Source: Sabulitectum sp964571965 (GTDB taxonomy: Bacteria; Fermentibacterota; Fermentibacteria; Fermentibacterales; JCC-6). From it: a stretch of DNA of 8,142 nucleotides. Shown piece by piece: positions 1-5,854 of the stretch; position 1 is the stretch's first letter, and each line of letters opens with the position of its first letter. The position numbers and the translations under genes are program-made. The stretch spans positions 1 through 8,142 of the forward strand of contig CAZNFQ010000092.1 in NCBI GenBank assembly GCA_964571965.1, read 5' to 3'. A model generated the notes under the pieces. The model was not told the DNA's origin. It did no database searches and worked only from the letters and a program-made list of their open reading frames with translations.

Positions 1-1
1 C

Positions 2-433
2 CTAGAAGAAGAACCTCACTCCGATGGCTGCATCGATGTAGAAGTCTGTGTCCGGTACTATTGAAAGCCCAGGGGCCACTTCGAGGAACAGGTCTATGTC
101 GTTGTGGGCAAAGAGGTATTCTATTCCCACGGGAATGCGTCCGCCTATGAACACATCGTCTTCGCCGAAGGCTACCCAGGCGCCCAGGCCGTAGTACCAG
201 GGGAGCATGCCCTTTTCCACATCGATGTCGCCGAAGTTATGCCAGAGATAGTCGGAGTGGATCAATAGCCATTCGTCACTGAAGCTCCAGGCTGCCGCTG
301 CGTCGAAGGCTGTGGTGGTGCTTGTGAAGTATTTGAAGGAGATACCTGTGGGGTTGCCGGCTATAAGGCCCAGTCCCGTGTCTCCCTTTCCAGGTGAGAA
401 CGACATGAGAACCGCAAGTATTAATGCATTCAT
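2..433 (-). CDS. Small outer-membrane beta-barrel protein (DUF3996/BAPKO_0422-like)
   Basis: This is a complete 143-residue protein and is probably an outer-membrane or surface beta-barrel. Residues 1-13 are a short hydrophobic stretch that could be a signal peptide, though it lacks the usual basic N-terminus. The rest alternates polar and hydrophobic/aromatic residues in strands with Gly turns (for example PWYYGLGAWVAFG at 78-90). The end, AAIGVRFFF, fits the C-terminal beta-signal of barrels recognised by the BAM machinery. The pattern GGRIPVGIEYLF (97-108) followed by LFLEVAPGL (115-123) resembles the small DUF3996/BAPKO_0422-type barrels, judged from memory. The start is supported by AAGGAG five bases upstream. 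It is last in the minus-strand run, 51 bases after the SHMT gene, with a strong hairpin in the gap. Its cargo or role cannot be read from sequence. The family call is moderately sure and the envelope location more so. Confidence 0.72.
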   Translation of the reverse strand: MNALILAVLMSFSPGKGDTGLGLIAGNPTGISFKYFTSTTTAFDAAAAWSFSDEWLLIHSDYLWHNFGDIDVEKGMLPWYYGLGAWVAFGEDDVFIGGRIPVGIEYLFAHNDIDLFLEVAPGLSIVPDTDFYIDAAIGVRFFF

Positions 434-451
434 TTTCTCTCCTTCACTGTT

Positions 452-479
452 GTCCGCCGGCGGTTTCCCGCCGGCGGAC
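452..479. other. Perfect 12-bp GC-rich hairpin between the SHMT and barrel genes
   Basis: Arms 452-463 and 468-479 are perfect reverse complements (GTCCGCCGGCGG / CCGCCGGCGGAC) with a 4-base loop. The hairpin sits 5 bases after the SHMT stop and about 18 bases before the barrel gene's start on the minus-strand transcript. Neither strand has a T-run after the stem, so it is not a classic intrinsic terminator. It may act as a U-less terminator, an RNA 3'-end stabiliser or an intercistronic processing element that separates expression of the barrel gene from the operon upstream. The structure is certain but its role is inferred. Confidence 0.75.
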
Positions 480-484
480 TGCTG

Positions 485-1918
485 TTATACCAGTTTTGCC
501 AGGTTGTCTGCGAAGAGTTTTACGTATTCACCTGTAGGGTAGGCGCTGGCCATTGCCCTGGAGGCAAGTTCGATGCTTTCCTTCAGAGGAAGGGTGTAGC
601 GCATGTGCATGAACCTCTGCCGGAATGCAGTTACCTCTTCTGCAACGTTCTCGTTCCTGATTATTACCCTGGCCATGAGCTGGGCCAGTTCTCCGAAGTC
701 GTCTTCGTTCATTCCGTACCTGGTCATCTCACTGACGCCGGTTCTGATTCCACTGGATGTGAGGAATGTTTCGTCGTCGGGAAGGGCCTGGTAGTTCACT
801 ACTATGTTGTTCTCCTGAAGCCTGTCCGCTATTACGGCACCGTCTTCGTGGTCGATGACCCTTACGACCACCTGGTGGGTTTTCGTGTAGCCGTCCCCGG
901 GATCACCCTCTACTTTGAGGCCGTTGTCTGCAAGATGCTGTGCAAAGGCTCTGGCGTTGCTCAGTACCTTTGCCTGGTACTCGTCTTTGAATGCATTCAT
1001 CTCGTGGGTTGCAACCAGAAGACCAAGAAGGGTGGCAAGGTGGTGGTTGGATGTTGAGCCGGGGAAGGCTCTGCTGTTGATGTCCAGCCAGAGCTTTCTG
1101 AAGGGGGTCTTCTTTGACATGTTGCTTACGATGGCACCTCTCTGGGGGCCGAAGTAGGTTTTGTGGGTTGAACCGGTGACAACGTCTGCACCTTCTTCAA
1201 GAGGGGCCTGGAAAGCTCCGTAAAGGCCGAATACGTGTGCCATGTCGTACATGACCACAGGCTTGTCTTCCCAGTTCTTGATGTGGTCACAGAATTTCTT
1301 TACAGGTTCAGGATACAGGAACATGCTCTTGCCGAAAACAACCAGCTCGGGTTTGTTCTCGTCAAGAAGCTCGATCATCTTCTCTTCGTCGATCTTATAG
1401 GGGTTGTCCTTCTGAACCGGGAAGTTGATGCAGTTTTCCTTACCGGTTTCGGGGTTGATATCCACGAAGTTGAAGAGCGCTCCCATGGGCTGGCTGGAGA
1501 GGTGTCCCCCCATGCCCAGATCGTTGTTCATAACAGCTCGGAGCTTCCTGAAGGTGCCCTCGGGGGAGGTTCTGTTCACGAATTTGGTTACCGCCTTGAA
1601 AACCACCTCGTTGGACATCTGGCCGCTTACGGGGCGGAGTTCGGCTTCGCTGCAGTTGAAGTACTCGCAGAGGGCTTCCTTTGCTTCTATTTCGATATCT
1701 TTTATGAAGTCGGTACCGTGATAGAAGTAAACCTCTTTGCCCTTCATGGAACGGTGTTCGGCGTATCTTCCTGCAGGGTCGCAGATCTCGCAGATCTTTA
1801 CAAGGGGGCTGGGTGTGTTCTCACTGGGAATGAGGTTCACGCACTGCCTCTGTCTCCAGAGGTTGTTTTTTTCGATTCTTCCAAAAAGTTCATTCATTTT
1901 CCGGGAAAGATCACTCAT
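485..1918 (-). CDS. Serine hydroxymethyltransferase family protein (GlyA-like, long divergent form)
   Basis: This is a PLP-dependent fold-type I enzyme of the SHMT family, which normally interconverts serine plus tetrahydrofolate with glycine plus methylene-tetrahydrofolate in the cytoplasm. The visible landmarks are LIPSEN (29-34, family LIASEN), RYAEH (51-55, keeping the catalytic Glu at 54), PVSGQMSN (96-103), GGHL (137-140), DMAHVFG (225-231) and THKTYFGPQRG (251-261). Lys253 is the expected Schiff-base lysine. SSGIRTG (388-394) carries the substrate-carboxylate Arg392. At 477 residues it is longer than the roughly 415-420 usual in bacteria. The normally conserved FPGGQGGP loop is replaced by FPGSTSNHH (285-293), and Gln377 stands about where E. 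coli SHMT has folate-contacting Asn347. YTKTHQV (344-350) recalls L-threonine transaldolases of the ObiH type. It could be a real SHMT or an aldolase-like relative. The start is supported by GGAGG eight bases upstream. It lies 19 bases after the EIIA-PII gene. Confidence 0.86.
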   Translation of the reverse strand: MSDLSRKMNELFGRIEKNNLWRQRQCVNLIPSENTPSPLVKICEICDPAGRYAEHRSMKGKEVYFYHGTDFIKDIEIEAKEALCEYFNCSEAELRPVSGQMSNEVVFKAVTKFVNRTSPEGTFRKLRAVMNNDLGMGGHLSSQPMGALFNFVDINPETGKENCINFPVQKDNPYKIDEEKMIELLDENKPELVVFGKSMFLYPEPVKKFCDHIKNWEDKPVVMYDMAHVFGLYGAFQAPLEEGADVVTGSTHKTYFGPQRGAIVSNMSKKTPFRKLWLDINSRAFPGSTSNHHLATLLGLLVATHEMNAFKDEYQAKVLSNARAFAQHLADNGLKVEGDPGDGYTKTHQVVVRVIDHEDGAVIADRLQENNIVVNYQALPDDETFLTSSGIRTGVSEMTRYGMNEDDFGELAQLMARVIIRNENVAEEVTAFRQRFMHMRYTLPLKESIELASRAMASAYPTGEYVKLFADNLAKLV

Positions 1919-1937
1919 ACAAGGTTCCTCCGTTAAC

Positions 1938-2762
1938 TCACAAAGTCTCTAGACTTCCTCTTACAGTTGATGCATCCATAACAATTACGCAGGCGCCACG
2001 GTGTGTGTCCAGGTCGCCGGTTATTCCCTCCACAGCCGAAACCGTGCTGTCCACCTGATCCTCGGGGATCAGGGTTATGATAATTCTCGGTTCCGGTCTG
2101 CTGCGGCCGAGTACATCCATGAAGCCTGCGAAAATAGGAACGTTGGAGAGCATGGGTCCCATCATTTCCGAATTGATGGTAACAGCCCCCTCCATACCCA
2201 TTTCCAGGAAAAGCTCCATGACATCATTATAAGTTTTTTCTTCTTGAAGAACCATGAGGACAAGCTTCTTTCTGGTCTCTGTGCTTCTTTTAGAGGTTAC
2301 AGGGGAGAGGTGGTAGAGAAAGGCCTCCCTCATGGCAAATTCAGTTTTGCTGTTGATAATTTCGTATCTGGCCTTGCCGTTGTTCAGAACCCTTGCCGTT
2401 CCTGCCAGAAGGCGGAGGTGATCTTCGGTGCCTTCCAGTGGTCCTGCTATTGCGCAGATGATATGAACGCTTCTGTGATCGATGGAATTCCAGTTTACTC
2501 CACGGTCGCACACCGACAGTGCAAGAACGAAACCGGTCATTCCATCGAGACGGCAATGGGGAATTGCAACGCCGTTGCCCACTCCGGTTGAACCGAGGCT
2601 CTCCCTTTCCTGCATTCCCTTCAGGAGGTCTTCCCTGGACACTTTCCCGGCGGAAGGATTATTCGCTATCAGTTCCGCCATTACTCCCATTGCCTCATCT
2701 TTACTTGAGACGGAGAGCTTCCTTCTGCAGCCGGAAATGTCAAGAATATCGGATATCTTCAT
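1938..2762 (-). CDS. PTS EIIA (fructose/Ntr type) domain fused to a PII-like domain
   Basis: This is a two-domain, 274-residue cytoplasmic protein. Residues about 5-151 form a PTS EIIA type-2 domain (fructose/mannitol/Ntr class). His69 in GVAIPHCR is the expected phosphorylated histidine and His115 in TEDHLRLL is the second conserved histidine. Residues about 165-270 look like a PII/GlnB-type ferredoxin-like fold. They run KKLVLMVLQ (strand), TYNDVMELFLEMGM (helix), GAVTINSE (strand), a long loop at 199-225, RIIITLIPE (strand), a helix near 237-247, then TGDLDTHRG (248-256), which resembles a degenerate PII B-loop, and ACVIVMDA (strand). No EIIB or EIIC domain is present, so it is more likely a regulator than a sugar transporter subunit. 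It follows the antiporter gene by 13 bases, suggesting it controls that transporter. GAGGA six bases upstream supports the start. The EIIA call is firm and the PII-like call is good by fold pattern. Confidence 0.86.
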   Translation of the reverse strand: MKISDILDISGCRRKLSVSSKDEAMGVMAELIANNPSAGKVSREDLLKGMQERESLGSTGVGNGVAIPHCRLDGMTGFVLALSVCDRGVNWNSIDHRSVHIICAIAGPLEGTEDHLRLLAGTARVLNNGKARYEIINSKTEFAMREAFLYHLSPVTSKRSTETRKKLVLMVLQEEKTYNDVMELFLEMGMEGAVTINSEMMGPMLSNVPIFAGFMDVLGRSRPEPRIIITLIPEDQVDSTVSAVEGITGDLDTHRGACVIVMDASTVRGSLETL

Positions 2763-2763
2763 G

Positions 2764-2778
2764 TGATTCCTCGAATCA
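2764..2778 (-). promoter_or_regulatory. Small inverted repeat joining antiporter stop and EIIA-PII ribosome binding site
   Basis: TGATTC (2764-2769) and GAATCA (2773-2778) form a perfect 6-bp repeat with a 3-base spacer. On the minus-strand mRNA the 5' arm begins with the antiporter's UGA stop. The loop and 3' arm contain the GAGGA Shine-Dalgarno of the EIIA-PII gene. A ribosome finishing the antiporter would open this weak stem, which would couple the two genes' translation. The repeat is seen directly. The coupling role is inferred, and the stem is AU-rich and short. Confidence 0.4.
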
Positions 2779-4011
2779 GAGGGTTGCGCCGCGGACCACT
2801 GCGTACTTCGAAATGGGAGGTCCAGCCAGCTCGTTGACGAAAACGCTCATGAGAACGATGCTCACCATGGTGGAAGCAAGTTCCTGGTGTCCGGCGAAGA
2901 ATGGCGCCGCCTGTATATAAAGGGCAAGTCCGATAGCCACTCCCGCCTGTGGAAGCATGGCAAGCCCCAGGTACTTCCTGATGAGCGGATTACTCTTTGC
3001 TGCAGCGGCCCCTGCAAACACCCCGAAATACTTGCCGAATGCCCTTGCCAGAATGAAGACTGCCCCCATTACAAGGGTAGGGCCGCTGGAGAAGACCTTG
3101 AAGCTCAGTTCGGTTCCGGCAATTGCGAAAAAAGTCGCGTAGAGAGGCGGGGACAGCTGTTCCAGAGATGCGATTATCTTGAATGCTCCTCCGCCCATGT
3201 TTGCAAGAACCGCTCCCGCGGTCATTCCAGCCAGAAGAGGGGAGAAACCGAAGGTGGTGCAGATCGCCGTAAGCACGCAGAGCATGCCAAGGCTTACAAT
3301 GTATGTCTCGTTTGCCCTTCCCTTTTTTACCGTGAAAACATGAATGAGCCAGCCTGTTGCGCCGCCGAGGATGAGAGATCCGCCTATTTCCCTTGCTGCA
3401 TGGAGAATGCCGTGGATAAGGTTCGAATCTCCGCCGCCGAGGCTTCCCCCTGCGAAGGCTGCAACTATGCTGAAAAGAAGAACGCACCCGGCGTCATCCA
3501 GCGCCACCACACCGTAGAGATGATCCACGAAGGGACCCCTTGCCTTCAGATCCCTTACTATTGCCACTGTTGCCGCAGGGGCAGTGGCTGACGCCACGGC
3601 TCCCAGGAGGGCTGCAGCTTCAATTGGCATAAGTCCCGTCAGCCAGAGAAGAAGGGTGACGGCTGAGAAAGAGAGGAGCATCTGGGCTGCGGTTATCACA
3701 AGAACGGCTCTGCCGGTTCGCCGGAGCTTTCTGATGCTGAATTCACTGCCGATCACAAGGGCGATCACGGCAAGGGCCACTTCGGTTACAGCACCAAGTT
3801 CGTCGTGGAGATCTGTGTGAATCATTCCCATGAGGTTGGGACCCAGGAGCAGACCGGCAATTATGAAACCTGTTATTGATGGGATTCCCACCCTGGCAGC
3901 AAGTCTTCCCAGGAAGAAACTTCCCACGAGAAGAATTCCGATACCGAAAACAGGGTGGACGTTCACCACATCCCTGAACCCGAGAAGGGCGTTCCAGATA
4001 TTTCCAAACAT
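2776..4011 (-). CDS. CPA2-family cation/proton antiporter (Kef/NapA type, membrane domain only)
   Basis: This is an inner-membrane monovalent cation/H+ antiporter of 411 residues, with about 12-13 hydrophobic segments between residues 18 and 400. Family landmarks are VGIPSITGFIIAGLLLGP (41-58), the TM4-like TAPAATVAIVRDL (143-155), Asp172-Asp173 in VALDDAGCVLLF, ARAFGKYFG (322-330) with Lys327, and MLPQAGVAIGLA (352-363). The Asp-Asp pair matches the ion-binding pair of electrogenic NapA-type Na+/H+ antiporters rather than the Asn-Asp of electroneutral ones. The cytoplasmic TrkA-N/RCK domain that makes KefB/KefC about 600 residues long is absent. It is the first gene of the minus-strand run, and the downstream EIIA-PII protein is a plausible regulator. 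No Shine-Dalgarno precedes the ATG, and a -10-like TATATT lies 7 bases upstream, so the mRNA may be leaderless. Ion specificity (Na+ or K+) is not certain. Confidence 0.92.
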   Translation of the reverse strand: MFGNIWNALLGFRDVVNVHPVFGIGILLVGSFFLGRLAARVGIPSITGFIIAGLLLGPNLMGMIHTDLHDELGAVTEVALAVIALVIGSEFSIRKLRRTGRAVLVITAAQMLLSFSAVTLLLWLTGLMPIEAAALLGAVASATAPAATVAIVRDLKARGPFVDHLYGVVALDDAGCVLLFSIVAAFAGGSLGGGDSNLIHGILHAAREIGGSLILGGATGWLIHVFTVKKGRANETYIVSLGMLCVLTAICTTFGFSPLLAGMTAGAVLANMGGGAFKIIASLEQLSPPLYATFFAIAGTELSFKVFSSGPTLVMGAVFILARAFGKYFGVFAGAAAAKSNPLIRKYLGLAMLPQAGVAIGLALYIQAAPFFAGHQELASTMVSIVLMSVFVNELAGPPISKYAVVRGATL

Positions 4012-4018
4012 GGGAACT

Positions 4019-4024
4019 AATATA
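4019..4024 (-). promoter_or_regulatory. Candidate -10 box for a leaderless antiporter mRNA
   Basis: Read on the minus strand, TATATT is followed by seven bases (AGTTCCC) and then the antiporter ATG, so transcription would start at or next to the start codon. This fits the absence of a Shine-Dalgarno in front of that gene. I find no good -35 hexamer at 16-18 bases. That position falls in the inverted repeat at 4031-4060, which suggests control by a bound protein. The box is a pattern match only. Confidence 0.4.
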
Positions 4025-4030
4025 GTTTCA

Positions 4031-4060
4031 GGAAAAGACCGGTGCTACCGGACCTTTTCC
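4031..4060. promoter_or_regulatory. Inverted repeat in divergent spacer, candidate shared operator
   Basis: GGAAAAG (4031-4037) pairs with CTTTTCC (4054-4060), and CCGGT (4039-4043) pairs with ACCGG (4047-4051). A 3-base centre separates the inner arms, and one base is unpaired on the left against two on the right. It lies in the middle of the 90-base spacer between divergent antiporter and hydE genes, near the -35 position of candidate promoters in both directions. No T-run follows on either strand, so an intrinsic terminator is unlikely. A dimeric regulator binding site or a leader hairpin fits better. The repeat is clear and its role is inferred. Confidence 0.5.
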
Positions 4061-4071
4061 TCTGGTTTTAG

Positions 4072-4077
4072 TATGTT
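4072..4077 (+). promoter_or_regulatory. Candidate -10 box for hydE
   Basis: TATGTT lies about 25 bases before the hydE start, just ahead of its strong Shine-Dalgarno AAGGAG (4091-4096). No convincing -35 is found, and the place where one would sit is occupied by the right arm of the inverted repeat. This is a weak pattern match, reported because the divergent layout requires a promoter here. Confidence 0.28.
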
Positions 4078-4101
4078 TTATGCTCTGTGAAAGGAGTTTT
4101 C

Positions 4102-5193
4102 ATGTTAGAAGCCGAGAATGTTCTTGAGATTTTCCAGACGATACCTTCACGGGACGTGCTTGCGGGGTTTCTCCGTGAAACCGACCCTCTTCGTATAGAA
4201 CCGGTAAGGGAAGCCGCAGAACGGACAGTTCTGAAGTACTGCGGCAACAAGGTTTACTACAGGGGGCTTGTGGAGTTTTCCAACATCTGCGCTCTGGACT
4301 GCAGGTACTGCGGTATAAGGAAATCCAACACCGGGGTAAACAGGTATACGGTTTCAGAAGATGCCATCGTGGAAGCGGCAAAATGGTGTGCCGATGTGCA
4401 TTACGGCTCACTGGTCCTTCAGTCGGGAGAAAGGCACGACGAAGAATTCATTTCCATGGTAGAGAGGGTTGTAAGAAGGATCAAGACTGAAACCGTTTCT
4501 TCGGTCCTTCCCAGGGGATTGGGAATAACCCTCTGCGTCGGTGAGCACACCAGGGAAACATTCCAGCGTTTTCGCGAAGCGGGGGCCCATCGTTACCTGC
4601 TTCGTATCGAGACCACCAACGAAGATCTCTTCAGGAGCATACACCCTGCGGAACAGACACTGGATTCCAGACTGCTGTGTCTGGACTATCTGCGTGAAAC
4701 AGGCTTCCAGGTGGGAACCGGAGTGATGATCGGACTGCCCGGGCAGACTCCGGAGATGCTTGCAGATGACCTTCTTTTCTATACGAAGCACGACTTCGAC
4801 ATGTTCGGCATGGGTCCTTTCATACCCCATAAGGACACTCCAATGGGGGACAGTCCTGTTCTCAGTGATAGTGAAAGAACAAGCCTCGGACTCATGATGA
4901 TCGCTCTTACGAGGCTTCTTACCAGGGATACAAACGTTGCAGCAACAACTGCACTTCAGGCGCTTGATCCCATAGGCAGGGAAAAGGGGCTCACCTTCGG
5001 TGCGAATGTTCTCATGCCCCAGCTTACACCGCTGGAGTTCAGGGAGAACTACCTGCTCTACGAGAACAAGCCCTGTGTGGACGAAGAGAAGGAGGAGTGC
5101 CTGAACTGCCTTCGGAGAAGGGTGGAAATGGTTGGACGTGTGGTTGCCCGGGATGAATGGGGGGATTCACTGCATTTCGCGGCAAGGGGCTGA
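4102..5193 (+). CDS. hydE: [FeFe] hydrogenase H-cluster radical SAM maturase HydE
   Basis: HydE is a radical SAM enzyme that, with HydF and HydG, builds the 2Fe subcluster of [FeFe]-hydrogenase. The SAM-cluster cysteines are Cys63, Cys67 and Cys70 (CALDCRYC), followed by GIRKSN and RY. HydE-type landmarks follow in order: VLQSGE (105-110), YLLRIETTNEDLF (165-177), GLPGQTPEMLADDLLF (211-226), FDMFGMGPFIPHKDTPM (232-248) and ATTALQALDP (281-290). Near the C-terminus, Cys325-x7-Cys333-x2-Cys336 has the spacing of the second Fe-S cluster ligands in Thermotoga maritima HydE (from memory). I chose the ATG at 4102 (363 residues) because AAGGAG lies five bases upstream; the GTG at 4087 precedes that ribosome binding site. 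No hydF, hydG or hydrogenase gene is in the window, so the partners must be elsewhere. PylB and BioB were considered, but the IETT and GPFIPH motifs favour HydE. Confidence 0.95.
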   Translation: MLEAENVLEIFQTIPSRDVLAGFLRETDPLRIEPVREAAERTVLKYCGNKVYYRGLVEFSNICALDCRYCGIRKSNTGVNRYTVSEDAIVEAAKWCADVHYGSLVLQSGERHDEEFISMVERVVRRIKTETVSSVLPRGLGITLCVGEHTRETFQRFREAGAHRYLLRIETTNEDLFRSIHPAEQTLDSRLLCLDYLRETGFQVGTGVMIGLPGQTPEMLADDLLFYTKHDFDMFGMGPFIPHKDTPMGDSPVLSDSERTSLGLMMIALTRLLTRDTNVAATTALQALDPIGREKGLTFGANVLMPQLTPLEFRENYLLYENKPCVDEEKEECLNCLRRRVEMVGRVVARDEWGDSLHFAARG

Positions 5194-5195
5194 CG

Positions 5196-5237
5196 TTCCC
5201 GGATGATCCTTTCATTCATCATGATCGTATCCGGGGA
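5196..5237 (+). terminator. Stem-loop just after hydE stop, possible U-less terminator
   Basis: CCCGGAT (5198-5204) pairs with ATCCGGG (5229-5235), and GATC (5205-5208) pairs with GATC (5223-5226). A 2-base bulge and a 14-base loop complete the stem, which can extend by one wobble and one A-U pair. It begins 2-4 bases after the hydE stop, but no T-run follows. It resembles in position the hairpin after the SHMT gene at 452-479. It may end or protect the hydE transcript. The role is uncertain. Confidence 0.4.
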
Positions 5238-5287
5238 GATCAGACCCATTCCGATCGGGTCATTCCACGGCACGGTTTTCCCGGAGC

Positions 5288-5293
5288 TATATT
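5288..5293 (+). promoter_or_regulatory. Candidate -10 box for acetyltransferase-decarboxylase unit
   Basis: TATATT lies 21 bases before the acetyltransferase ATG, in the 121-base gap after hydE, and is followed by the Shine-Dalgarno GGAGG (5301-5305). There is no good -35 match. The wide gap and the upstream stem-loop make a separate promoter plausible. A small palindrome-like stretch (GACCC at 5243-5247 with GGGTC at 5257-5261) is also in the gap. The evidence is weak. Confidence 0.28.
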
Positions 5294-5314
5294 CTCCTGT
5301 GGAGGGAGGAGGTC

Positions 5315-5854
5315 ATGGAAGTTTCCGGTATGACAATGGAACCCGCTATTCCGGCCCACTCATTCGAGCTGTTCCTTCTTGTGGACGAAAACAGGGAACA
5401 TCTCCGGAGGTGGCTTCCCTGGGTAGATGAAGTAACCTCGGAAGAGGACATATCCATTTTCCTTTCCCGGACCATAGATCAGAGCGAACAGGGTCGCGGT
5501 TCCCATTATGTGGTGTTTCTTAATGGTGTAATGGCCGGCATGGCGGGGTTTCACCCCATAGACTGGCAGAACAGGAACGCTGAAATCGGATACTGGATAG
5601 GGGAGCAGTTTACCGGGAAAGGGCTTGCAACGGCTGCTGTAGCCGAACTGTTGCATGAGGGCTTCCACGAACTGAACCTGAACCGCATGGAGATAAGATG
5701 CGCATCGGGGAATCTCAGGAGCATTGCCGTTGCAAAAAAGTTTGGAATGATTTATGAGGGAACCCTCCGTGAGGAGGAATGGCTTTACGACAGGTACGTG
5801 GATCACCATGTCTACTCCATTTTAAAAAGGGAGTTCTCTGTTGGAACTGATTGA
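5315..5854 (+). CDS. GNAT family N-acetyltransferase, RimJ/RimL type
   Basis: This is a complete 179-residue cytoplasmic acetyl-CoA-dependent N-acetyltransferase. Family landmarks are a tract around ENREHLRRWLPWVD (25-38) typical of the RimL subgroup, AEIGYWI (89-95), and the acetyl-CoA-binding motif A, Gln98-x-x-Gly101-x-Gly103 (QFTGKGLAT). NLNRMEIRCASGNLRS (121-136) and AKKFGMIYEGTLRE (140-153) follow, ending with the usual YVDHHVYSILKREF. Relatives acetylate N-termini of ribosomal proteins, and other members act on small amines, peptides or antibiotics, so the substrate is open. The start has GGAGG ten bases upstream, within a purine-rich tract that continues to two bases before the ATG. 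The 3' end overlaps the decarboxylase start by 14 bases, so the two products may act together, for instance on an amine made by the decarboxylase. That link is inference only. Confidence 0.9.
   Translation: MEVSGMTMEPAIPAHSFELFLLVDENREHLRRWLPWVDEVTSEEDISIFLSRTIDQSEQGRGSHYVVFLNGVMAGMAGFHPIDWQNRNAEIGYWIGEQFTGKGLATAAVAELLHEGFHELNLNRMEIRCASGNLRSIAVAKKFGMIYEGTLREEEWLYDRYVDHHVYSILKREFSVGTD

Noticed and set aside
1235..1936. A 233-residue open frame on the plus strand opposite the SHMT gene
   Set aside because: It is the antisense shadow of a gene with clear SHMT motifs; it shows no recognisable family and is low in complexity of a shadow type.
2001..2591. A 196-residue plus-strand frame opposite the EIIA-PII gene
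   Set aside because: It is an antisense shadow; the His69 EIIA motif and PII-like pattern on the minus strand explain the region.
1938..2762. EIIA protein as part of a sugar-uptake PTS
   Set aside because: No EIIB or EIIC domain is in the window, and the fused domain is PII-like, so a regulatory role fits better.
2887..3591. A 234-residue open frame on the plus strand opposite the antiporter, rich in Cys
   Set aside because: The minus-strand antiporter motifs are unmistakable; the Cys richness comes from reading Ala/Gly-rich membrane codons backwards.
4031..4060. The spacer inverted repeat as an intrinsic terminator
   Set aside because: It lies upstream of both divergent genes, so no transcript ends there, and no T-run follows on either strand.
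4087..4101. GTG at 4087 as an earlier start for hydE
   Set aside because: It lies before the AAGGAG ribosome binding site at 4091-4096, which is correctly spaced for the ATG at 4102.
5203..5430. A 75-residue plus-strand frame starting in the hydE-GNAT gap
   Set aside because: It has no ribosome binding site and runs out of frame into the acetyltransferase gene, which has its own strong Shine-Dalgarno.
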